Of a stretch of DNA of 64,000 nt, positions 56,755 through 64,000 are shown piece by piece; the first letter of the stretch is position 1, and every line of letters begins with the position of its first letter. Under the pieces are notes generated by a model, which was not told the origin of the DNA, did not search any database, and saw nothing but the letters and a program-made list of their open reading frames with translations. The translations under genes and the position numbers were made by a program. The DNA is from Saccharomycopsis malanga (Eukaryota; Ascomycota; Saccharomycetes; Ascoideales; Saccharomycopsidaceae), in the NCBI GenBank assembly GCA_004014935.1, contig CP025321.1, forward strand, positions 1,922,001 through 1,986,000. The letters run 5' to 3'.

Positions 56755-59700
56755 ATGGGGAAGCCGACACCGAAGCAAAGGGTGGATGCGTATATCCGGA
56801 AGCAGGAGCGGAGAGTGGAAGCTCTTGATATTATCAATCAGATTGCAGCACTTCAGAATCAAATACCCACTAAGGAAAGCAAGCTGGCTGAGGCTGCTGG
56901 AGAAGATGAAAAGAAGAAGAAAAAGAAAAAGAAGAATAAGAAGAAGCTCCAGGGAAGTGAGGATGGAGGGGAATTGAATGATGTAGACCAGAGTGTTGAT
57001 GAGTTGAAGAAAGATGTTTCTGAGGTGAAAAATATTGAGACCCAGCCGAAAACTTCAACATTTATAGATAACAGAGGGGCTATCAAAGGATTTGCTGATA
57101 TCCCAAAGGTTAGTAAGAAGAAACGGTCGTATACGTGGAAGGAAAAGTTGGCGGAGGAAGAGCGGAAAAGAAGAAAGCTTGCCGAGGAGGACTTTTTCAA
57201 TTCTTCAGATGACGAAAGTGCTTCTGGTGAGGAGGAGGGGGATGATGATGAAGAAGATGAAGAATTTACTGGTTTTAGTGATGGAGGGGAAATAAACGAA
57301 GACGAAGAAAAAGACGAAAGTGAAGACGAAAGTGAAGACGAAAGTGAAGACGAAAGTGAAGATGATGAAAGACGAAAACTCAAAAGTTTGAATGAAAAAG
57401 CGACCAATTTCATGAATTGGATAGAAGAACAAACGGAAAAGCCTGCACCAACACCCATAATGAACATTGATTACAAGCCAATAGAGAGAATAGAAGATAA
57501 AGAGACGCTTAGTGATGAAGAGGAGATCAAGATATATGAGACTGGGGCTGAGGATAAATCTGTTTTTTATGTAAATGTTGATAGAGATGCTGAGATTCAA
57601 GAGATGAGATCGGAACTTCCGGTATTCAAGGAAGAGCACAATATTATGGAGGCAATCAAGCATAATGATACAGTAGTGATATGTGGTGAAACAGGGTCTG
57701 GGAAAACCACGCAGTTGCCGCAGTTTTTGTTTGAGGCAGGATATGGAGATGAAAAGTCTGCCAATCCAGGAATGATTGGTATCACTCAACCACGTAGAGT
57801 TGCTGCCATGTCTATGGCGGAAAGAGTGGCTAAAGAGTTGGGGAGCCATGGCAGCAAGGTCTCCTATCAAATCAGATTTGTCTCAAATGTGAAAAAAGAT
57901 ACCAAAATCAAGTTCATGACCGATGGTGTTTTGTTACGAGAAATGATGACTGATTTTCTACTAAGCAAATACAGTGCAATCATCATTGACGAGGCCCATG
58001 AACGGAACATCAACACTGACATTTTGATAGGTATGTTGAGCCGTATTGTCAAGCTACGGGCTCGGAAACATGCCGAGGACGCTACAAGATATACAAGGTT
58101 GAAGTTGATTATCATGTCTGCCACGTTGAGAGTGTCTGATTTGTCGGAAAATAAAAACTTGTTTCTCACGCCTCCTCCGGTGTTGAAAGTTGATGCCAGA
58201 ATGTATCCTGTGGCTGTTCATTTCAACAAAAGAACCCCCTATAATTATGTCGAGGAAGCCTTTAGAAAAACTTGCAAAATCCATCAAAAATTGCCCAGAG
58301 GAGGCATTTTGATATTTCTCACCAGTCAGCAAGAAATCATGCAGTTGGTCAAGCAATTAAGACAAAGGTTTCCTATTGCCAACACCAAACAAAACAAACA
58401 TCTACACAATGCCTCTGTGGAAATGAAAGTAAGTTCGAGAGAAGCCGATATTGAAGATGAAGAGATTGAGTTTGATGTAGCTGAAGTCAACGAATTACAG
58501 AATAACCAAGAAGAAGAATCTGACGAAGAAGAAGAAGAAGAAGAAGAAGAAGAAGGATTTGATGAAGAATTGGAAGAAGGTCAAACAGATGAAGATCCTT
58601 TATATGTGTTGCCTTTGTATTCATTGCTTCCCACAAAAGAGCAAATGAAGGTCTTTGAAAAACCCCCTGGAAATGCCAGAATCTGCATAGTGGCAACAAA
58701 CATTGCCGAGACGTCTATTACGATACCAAACATACGGTATGTTGTCGACAGTGGGCGGTCAAAGCAAAAGGTGCTCAACAAGAACTCGGTGCAAAGCTAC
58801 GAGGTTTCATGGATTTCCCAGGCGTCTGCTGAGCAAAGATCTGGTAGAGCTGGAAGAACAGGTCCTGGTCATACCTATAGACTCTATTCTTCAGCTATAT
58901 ATGATGGGTTTGACAAGTTTTCCATACCGGAGATTCTTAGGATGCCAATTGAAAGTGTCATCTTGCAAATGAAAAGCATTGGAATAGATAACATTGTCAA
59001 TTTTCCATTTCCAACGCCTGTCTCTTCCCTGGCTTTGCACAAAGCTGAACAGTTGCTCCAATATCTTGGAGCCTTGGATGACCATGGGGTGATCACCGAC
59101 CAAGGAAGACACATGAATTTGTTTCCTTTGAATCCCCGGTTTGCTAAGATGCTTCTTACCGGCAACCAGTTTGATTGTTTGCCTTACATCATCACCATCG
59201 TATGTGCTTTGTCCGTGGGAGATCCATTCTTGTCAGAGGTTGATTTAGGTGTAGATCATACCATAATGAACTCGTCCATTGCAGAGGAAGATGACAAAAC
59301 ATATAATGCAAACTTGAGCTTGAGAGAAAAAATGAAGGAAACCATGGAGAAATACAATAAAGTCCAAGCGATGTTTTCCGTGTTAGACAAGTCAAGTGAT
59401 GCTTTGAAAATCTTGTGTGCTGTTTCTGCTGCTGATTTCTACAAGGACAAGTCCAAAAGAGAAAAGTTTTTGAAAGATCATTTTATGAGACCGAAAGTGA
59501 TTGAGGAAATCGCTAAACTACGTAAACAGTTGTTGTATATTGTGAAAGTCAACACTTCTGTCGATTCTGTTGGTGTGCAAGTTGACTACGAAAAAGAATT
59601 GCGCTTAACCAAACCTCCTAATAAATCGCAGATATTCGCCATCAAACAAATCATCACCACCGGGTTTATCGATCACATTGCTGTCCGAGGCGATGTCCTA

Positions 59701-60147
59701 AACCCAGACATTATTATCAAGAAAAAATCCTCTGTAAACAGTATTCCTTACGGCTCTGTGTTCCCAGCTACAGACTCTTTTGAAGAAAAAGACCTCGACC
59801 CATATGTTTATATACATCCTCGTTCAATTATCGGGAATTCAGGCGACAAACCCCCTACTTATTTGGTCTACGAATCGCTTGATTTGAACTCCACCAAAAC
59901 CAAGGTCAGAATGAGACCTTTGACAGATATCGAAGGTAAGGCGTTGACAAACCTTGCAAAAAACACCACTTTGTTATCTTATTCGAAACCTTTGGGTCCT
60001 CCGTACGGCCCACAATTGATAAACCCTACAAAGCAAAAATGTTATGTAATTCCACGCTTTGGAGGTATCGGATCTTCCATCAGTTGGGACCTTCCACCTA
60101 TCAGAGTCATTCAACATAAAATCAATGGCCAGTGGGTCACCAAATAG
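56755..60147 (+). CDS. ECM16: DEAH-box RNA helicase Ecm16/Dhr1 (U3 snoRNP)
   Basis: The nucleolar helicase that unwinds U3 snoRNA from pre-18S rRNA during small-subunit assembly. The frame is open from a TTG at 56695; the first ATG at 56755 gives 1130 residues (S. cerevisiae 1267). Helicase motifs are intact: GETGSGKTTQ, TQPRRVAAMS, the DEAH box in IIDEAHERNINTD, SATLRVSD, and QRSGRAGRTGPG. The ECM16-specific blocks EAFRKTCKIHQKLPRGGILI and DPLYVLPLYSLLPTKEQM identify it among DEAH helicases. The N-terminus is Lys/Glu-rich. An acidic insert, E/D-rich, lies between helicase lobes, as in yeast. The C-terminus ends GQWVTK, like yeast GQWTVIKFI. No intron is seen. Confidence 0.95.
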   Translation: MGKPTPKQRVDAYIRKQERRVEALDIINQIAALQNQIPTKESKLAEAAGEDEKKKKKKKKNKKKLQGSEDGGELNDVDQSVDELKKDVSEVKNIETQPKTSTFIDNRGAIKGFADIPKVSKKKRSYTWKEKLAEEERKRRKLAEEDFFNSSDDESASGEEEGDDDEEDEEFTGFSDGGEINEDEEKDESEDESEDESEDESEDDERRKLKSLNEKATNFMNWIEEQTEKPAPTPIMNIDYKPIERIEDKETLSDEEEIKIYETGAEDKSVFYVNVDRDAEIQEMRSELPVFKEEHNIMEAIKHNDTVVICGETGSGKTTQLPQFLFEAGYGDEKSANPGMIGITQPRRVAAMSMAERVAKELGSHGSKVSYQIRFVSNVKKDTKIKFMTDGVLLREMMTDFLLSKYSAIIIDEAHERNINTDILIGMLSRIVKLRARKHAEDATRYTRLKLIIMSATLRVSDLSENKNLFLTPPPVLKVDARMYPVAVHFNKRTPYNYVEEAFRKTCKIHQKLPRGGILIFLTSQQEIMQLVKQLRQRFPIANTKQNKHLHNASVEMKVSSREADIEDEEIEFDVAEVNELQNNQEEESDEEEEEEEEEEGFDEELEEGQTDEDPLYVLPLYSLLPTKEQMKVFEKPPGNARICIVATNIAETSITIPNIRYVVDSGRSKQKVLNKNSVQSYEVSWISQASAEQRSGRAGRTGPGHTYRLYSSAIYDGFDKFSIPEILRMPIESVILQMKSIGIDNIVNFPFPTPVSSLALHKAEQLLQYLGALDDHGVITDQGRHMNLFPLNPRFAKMLLTGNQFDCLPYIITIVCALSVGDPFLSEVDLGVDHTIMNSSIAEEDDKTYNANLSLREKMKETMEKYNKVQAMFSVLDKSSDALKILCAVSAADFYKDKSKREKFLKDHFMRPKVIEEIAKLRKQLLYIVKVNTSVDSVGVQVDYEKELRLTKPPNKSQIFAIKQIITTGFIDHIAVRGDVLNPDIIIKKKSSVNSIPYGSVFPATDSFEEKDLDPYVYIHPRSIIGNSGDKPPTYLVYESLDLNSTKTKVRMRPLTDIEGKALTNLAKNTTLLSYSKPLGPPYGPQLINPTKQKCYVIPRFGGIGSSISWDLPPIRVIQHKINGQWVTK

Positions 60148-60156
60148 TTTATACTT

Positions 60157-60354
60157 TAAATGTGCTAAGCCGCTGGGCTGTATGGCTCGGTGACTAGTGC
60201 TCTCGGAGAAGAGTAAAAAGACCGAAAAGAAACATGGGCGAGAATATTATGATGGACATTATTGGGCATTACCAGGTCCTTTCAGACATGACCCATATAT
60301 ACGGAACTGATATCTACTGGGGTTGAAATGTAAGATATTATTATAAATGTACTA
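60157..60354 (+). repeat. S1 short form with 11-bp target-site duplication
   Basis: The element (60168-60343) has A box GTATGGCTCGGTGACTAG, CTCTCGGAGAAGAG, ACATGGGCGAGAATATTATG, the 3' part and a short ATT tail. TAAATGTGCTA precedes it (60157-60167) and TAAATGTACTA follows (60344-60354), a match at 10 of 11 positions. It lacks the B box and lies 20 bp past the ECM16 stop, same orientation. Confidence 0.9.
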
Positions 60355-60482
60355 TTTTTAAACTTTGTAATTTGATTTTTGTCTGCAAACTGGTTTATAT
60401 AATTTTATTATTAGTTATTGCTTCTTGAAAAATGTTAATAAAAGACTGCAAAAAAAAAAGATTAAAAATATAAAAGAATAAT

Positions 60483-60577
60483 CGACAACGGCAGGACTCG
60501 AACCTGCGCGGGCAAAGCCCAAAAGATGGCATGAAATGTATTCAAGTCTTTCTCCTTAACCGCTCGGACACGTTGCC
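60483..60577 (-). tRNA. tRNA-Ser(UGA) with a short intron
   Basis: Read on the minus strand it folds as a class II tRNA. The acceptor GGCAACG pairs with CGTTGTC (one G-U) with discriminator G73, the serine identity base. The D-arm holds GAGCGGTTAAGG. The anticodon stem is AAAGA/TCTTT with loop CTTGAA plus one base, so the anticodon is TGA. The long variable arm is GGGCTTTGCCC, and the T-arm is CGCAGGTTCGAGTCCTGCC. An intron of about 13 nt (TACATTTCATGCC, borders uncertain by one base) sits one base 3' of the anticodon, the usual place. It decodes UCA, not CUG. Confidence 0.95.
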
Positions 60578-60770
60578 ATTTTCAGAAGAAAAATTTTTAC
60601 TCTTTGTCAGGGGCTTTTCATGAACGTTTTGAGCCCCGTGGCATTAGAAGGAGAGATAGAGAGAGTTGCCACCGACGATGCTGTGTTTATTAATACTAAT
60701 ATTACCAACTGATGAAAGAGTATAAGAGTTTGAATTGTGATTAATATTGAAATTTAGGGATATAGAAATC
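60578..60770. other. UBA1 upstream region
   Basis: Short spacer between the tRNA and UBA1. It includes a purine tract (GGAGAGATAGAGAGAG). The tRNA is divergent from UBA1. Confidence 0.4.
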
Positions 60771-63700
60771 ATGTCGACGGTAAGTGAAGAAAGACTGAGC
60801 GGTTTTTGGATGAGGAAAGTGAGACTAACAAGGCAGCAAACTGAGATTGAAGTGGACCAGCCTCAAATCGATGAGGGGCTTTATTCGCGTCAATTGTATG
60901 TGTTAGGGAAGGAAGCGATGCTTAGAATGCAAACTTCGAGTGTTTTAGTTGTTGGGTTGAAAGGATTGGGTATTGAAATTGCCAAGAATATAGCATTAGC
61001 GGGGGTAAAGTCGTTGGGGTTGTATGATCCGCATGCAGTAGAAATGACCGATTTGTCGAGCCAATTCTTCCTTAGTGAGGAGGATATTGGGAAAAACCGG
61101 GCGGAGGCGTCCAAGGGGCCGTTGGCGCAGTTGAACCAGTATGTTCCTATCAGTGTAGTTGAGGATTTGAAGGAAAGCACGTTGAAAAGCTACCAAGTGG
61201 TGATTCTCACGAGTGGCTTGCTCTCTTTGGAGAAACAGGTGAGTATCAACAAGTTCACGCATGCGAACAACATCAAATTTATTGCTGTAGACACCAAAGG
61301 GTTGTTTGGGCAGACATTTGTAGATTTTGGCACGTCTTTCACGGTGATTGATTCCAACGGCGAGGAGCCGCACAGCAGCATGATCACTGATGTAGAAGCA
61401 GACGGAACGATCACCACTTTGGGCGATGAACGACACGGCTTGGAAGACGGGCAGTTTGTCAAGTTCTCGGAGATTAAAGGCACGGAGGACGTGACGTTTT
61501 TGAACAGTGGAACACCCTACAAAGTTGAAGTGTTGGGCCCTTTTGCGTTCAAGATCAACGCAGGCAAGAAGTTGGCGGGCTACAAGTCAGGCGGGGTGTT
61601 CACACAGGTCAAAGTGCCTAAAGAGTTGAGGTTTGAGCCGTTGATGGAGCAGTTGGCACATCCTGAGTACATTTACTCGGACTTTGCCAAGTTTGACCGT
61701 CCGGGCCAGTTGCACTTGGGTTTCCAGGGCTTGTATGCGTTCCAGGAGAAACACGAGGGCGCATTGCCCAAACCGTACAGCCAGCAGGATGCTGCGGAGT
61801 TTTTGGCACTTGTGAAAGACTTGGCGGTGCAGAATCCCCGTGTGTTGGGCGACAGCGAGGTTGACGACGCGTTGCTAACGGAGTTGGCGTACCAGGCCAC
61901 AGGAGACGTGCCGGGAATCAATGCCTTCTTTGGCGGCTTGGTTGCTCAGGAAGCGTTGAAGGCCATCTCTGGCAAGTTCACTCCTATCAAGCAGTTTTTG
62001 TACTTTGATTCGCTTGAGTCGTTGCCTGATTGCAACGAGTTTCCACGAAACGAAGCGACCACCAAGCCTATCAAGTCGCGGTACGACGCGCAGATTGCGG
62101 TGTTTGGTCTCAAGTTCCAGCAAAAGTTGGCAAACTCCAAGGTGTTCTTGGTCGGCGCAGGGGCCATTGGATGCGAGATGCTCAAGAACTGGGCGTTGCA
62201 GGGCTTGGGCTCGGGCCCAGACGGCTTGATATACGTCACAGACAACGACCTGATTGAAAAGTCCAACTTGAACAGACAGTTTTTGTTCAGACCGAAGGAT
62301 GTTGGCCACGACAAGTCGGAAATCGCCGCCAAGGCCGTCTGTGCCATGAACCCCGACTTGCAGGGCCATATCAGGTCGCTCACAGACAAGGTTGGGCCAG
62401 AAACCGAACACGTCTTCAACGACGACTTCTGGAACCAGTTGGACTTTGTCACCAACGCCTTGGACAACGTCGAGGCCAGAACGTATGTTGACCGCAAGTG
62501 TGTCTTCTACAGGAAACCATTGCTAGAAAGCGGCACCCTAGGCACCAAAGGTAACACACAGGTCGTGGTTCCGGGGTTGACCGAGAGCTATTCGTCGTCT
62601 CAGGACCCCCCGGAAAAAGGCATTCCTTTGTGCACCTTGAGATCTTTCCCGAGCAAGATTGACCACACCATTGCCTGGGCAAAGAGCTTGTTCCAGGGCT
62701 ACTTTGCCGAGAGCCCCGAGAACGTCAACTTGTACTTGAGCCAGCCAAACTTTGTAGAGGCCACCTTGAAACAGAGCGGCGACATCAAGGGCGTTTTGGA
62801 GTCCATCAGTGAAAACTTGAACAACCGTGCTGTTTCCTTTGAGGACTGCATCAAATGGGGCAGATTGCAGTTTGAAATGAAGTTCAACCATGAAATCAAG
62901 CAATTGCTATACAACTTCCCTCCAGATTCCTTGACTTCCAGCGGCGAACCCTTCTGGTCCGGCACCAAAAGATGTCCTACTCCTTTGACATTTGATATCA
63001 ACAACGAAGAGCATTTCCATTTCATCGTCGCCGCCGCCAACTTGAGAGCCTTCAACTTTGGCTTGAAAGGCGACAACGGCCCCCCAGATAAGTCCAAGTA
63101 CGCCAAGGTCATCCTGGAGGTTGAGGAATCCATCAAACCGTACTCTCCAAAGTCCAATGTCAAGATTGCTGCTAACGATGAAGAATTGAGTGCTTTGGAC
63201 TCCGTAGACACTGACAAAGACGAATTGAAAAAACTCTCTGACAGCTTGCCGCCTCCTTCTAGTTTGGCAGGTTTCAGACTAAACCCGGTCGAGTTTGAAA
63301 AAGACGATGACTCCAACCACCATATCGAGTTCATCAGCGCTTGTTCCAACTGTAGAGCCTTGAACTACAAAATCCAGCCTGTGGACCGCACCAGAACCAA
63401 GTTTATTGCTGGAAGAATCATTCCTGCTATTGCCACCACCACCGCCTTGGTCACCGGTTTGGTGCAGTTGGAACTCTATAAGATTTTGGACTCTTCCAAA
63501 AAAATCGAGCACTTCAAAAACGGTTTCATCAACTTGGCATTGCCATTCTTTGGATTCTCTGAGCCAATCGCATCGCCAAAGGGCAAATATAATGATAAAC
63601 TGTTTGACAAAATCTGGGACAGATTTGAAATCAAAAATAAAAACATCACCTTGCAAGAGTTGCTCGACCATTTTGAGTCTGAAGAAGGCTTGGAAATCTC

Positions 63701-63914
63701 AATGATCTCATACGAAACCTCCTTGTTGTATGCCTCATTCTTCCCTCCTAAGAAACTCAAAGAAAGAATGCCATTGAAATTGCCTGACGTCTACAAAGTC
63801 GTGGCCAACAAAGAAGTCCCAGCTGACAAAAAGACTATGATTTTGGAAATATGTGCCGACGACAAGGAAGGCGAAGACGTTGAAGTGCCTTTTATTGTTA
63901 TCCCGTTGAAATGA
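60771..63914 (+). CDS. UBA1: Ubiquitin-activating enzyme E1, Uba1, one intron
   Basis: The single E1 that adenylates ubiquitin and loads it as a thioester for all E2s. Predicted exons are 60771-60779 (M-S-T) and 60837-63914, giving 1028 residues (S. cerevisiae 1024). N-terminal [18 protein letters not shown] and the inactive ThiF-like repeat are followed by the active adenylation half ([30 protein letters not shown]). The catalytic Cys in [11 protein letters not shown] is residue 602 after splicing, against 600 in yeast, which supports both the start and the intron. The C-terminal ubiquitin-fold domain ends [17 protein letters not shown]. The one CTG in the core (62250-62252) sits at the Ser of NDSIEKSN. 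Confidence 0.95.
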   Translation: MSTVSEERLSGFWMRKVRLTRQQTEIEVDQPQIDEGLYSRQLYVLGKEAMLRMQTSSVLVVGLKGLGIEIAKNIALAGVKSLGLYDPHAVEMTDLSSQFFLSEEDIGKNRAEASKGPLAQLNQYVPISVVEDLKESTLKSYQVVILTSGLLSLEKQVSINKFTHANNIKFIAVDTKGLFGQTFVDFGTSFTVIDSNGEEPHSSMITDVEADGTITTLGDERHGLEDGQFVKFSEIKGTEDVTFLNSGTPYKVEVLGPFAFKINAGKKLAGYKSGGVFTQVKVPKELRFEPLMEQLAHPEYIYSDFAKFDRPGQLHLGFQGLYAFQEKHEGALPKPYSQQDAAEFLALVKDLAVQNPRVLGDSEVDDALLTELAYQATGDVPGINAFFGGLVAQEALKAISGKFTPIKQFLYFDSLESLPDCNEFPRNEATTKPIKSRYDAQIAVFGLKFQQKLANSKVFLVGAGAIGCEMLKNWALQGLGSGPDGLIYVTDNDLIEKSNLNRQFLFRPKDVGHDKSEIAAKAVCAMNPDLQGHIRSLTDKVGPETEHVFNDDFWNQLDFVTNALDNVEARTYVDRKCVFYRKPLLESGTLGTKGNTQVVVPGLTESYSSSQDPPEKGIPLCTLRSFPSKIDHTIAWAKSLFQGYFAESPENVNLYLSQPNFVEATLKQSGDIKGVLESISENLNNRAVSFEDCIKWGRLQFEMKFNHEIKQLLYNFPPDSLTSSGEPFWSGTKRCPTPLTFDINNEEHFHFIVAAANLRAFNFGLKGDNGPPDKSKYAKVILEVEESIKPYSPKSNVKIAANDEELSALDSVDTDKDELKKLSDSLPPPSSLAGFRLNPVEFEKDDDSNHHIEFISACSNCRALNYKIQPVDRTRTKFIAGRIIPAIATTTALVTGLVQLELYKILDSSKKIEHFKNGFINLALPFFGFSEPIASPKGKYNDKLFDKIWDRFEIKNKNITLQELLDHFESEEGLEISMISYETSLLYASFFPPKKLKERMPLKLPDVYKVVANKEVPADKKTMILEICADDKEGEDVEVPFIVIPLK
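60780..60836 (+). other. 57-nt in-frame intron in UBA1
   Basis: It starts GTAAGTG and ends GAGACTAACAAGGCAG, with the same ACTAAC-NNNN-CAG ending as the dehydrogenase intron. Its length is a multiple of three and it has no stop, so an unspliced message would add 19 residues near the N-terminus. Removing it gives [22 protein letters not shown], close to other E1 starts. Confidence 0.85.
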
Positions 63915-64000
63915 AAAGTGTATATTCTTGCCGTTTGTTCTATAGCTTTGAGTCTATAAATGATATTATTTGTTATGCTGTTGTAGAAATGGTTTTTCAT
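63915..64000. other. UBA1 3' flank
   Basis: 86 bp of AT-rich DNA to the window end. No feature is seen. Confidence 0.4.

Noticed and set aside
60483-60577. The tRNA as the CUG-decoding Ser tRNA
   Set aside because: The anticodon is TGA, not CAG. It therefore gives no direct evidence on the genetic code.

Overview
The window looks like nuclear DNA of a budding yeast (Saccharomycotina). Genes are compact and almost intron-free, intergenic DNA is AT-rich, and nearly every long reading frame has a clear yeast counterpart. Two tiny introns are visible, with yeast-type 5' sites (GTATGT, GTAAGT) and an ACTAAC branch box ending CAG only a few bases later. One clue points to the CUG-Ser lineage (the Candida group in the broad sense): the single CTG codon in the conserved core of UBA1 falls at a residue that is Ser in S. 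cerevisiae and Thr in human. No tRNA with a CAG anticodon lies in the window, so this stays an inference.

Gene order, left to right: MEX67 (-), KCS1 (+), a possible micro-ORF (-), a GH18 chitinase (-), a Myb/SANT protein (-), a doubtful small ORF (+), an F-box/JmjC oxygenase (+), a YMR226C-type short-chain dehydrogenase with one intron (-), a Zn2Cys6 regulator (+), PPZ1 phosphatase (-), PPM1 methyltransferase (+), the giant lipid-transfer protein FMP27/Hobbit (+), a MATE transporter (-), VPS55 (-), MRF1 (+), securin PDS1 (+), the U3 helicase ECM16/DHR1 (+), an intron-containing tRNA-Ser(UGA) (-) and UBA1 with one short in-frame intron (+). The genes are housekeeping genes for mRNA export, ribosome assembly, mitochondrial translation, cell-cycle control, ubiquitin activation, phosphatase regulation and lipid transfer. 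They form no operon-like system.

The unusual part is the intergenic DNA. It is crowded with two families of dispersed repeats with tRNA-like heads. Family 1 (called S1 here) has an A box, a B box and an (ATT)n tail, is about 175-370 bp long, and occurs as more than 20 whole or partial copies. At least two copies are flanked by 11-12 bp direct repeats that look like target-site duplications, as expected of SINEs copied by a LINE-type machinery. Family 2 (F2) is about 0.8-1.05 kb. It starts with a leader, then a tRNA-like segment with an A box, an 8-bp hairpin and a B-box-like site, followed by a long AT-rich body, and occurs seven times. F2 copies usually sit just behind an S1 tail in the same orientation. 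Two closely similar inverted F2 copies bracket the MATE gene. No LINE, LTR element, virus-like element or CRISPR array is visible.

There are also many tandem arrays: an (ATT)n run of about 185 bp, a 7-bp array of about 30 units, an 8-bp array, an 11-bp array inside one S1 copy, and an 11-unit array of about 47-bp repeats that each carry a B-box-like core. Several proteins (KCS1, FMP27, the Zn2Cys6 protein) contain coding minisatellites.
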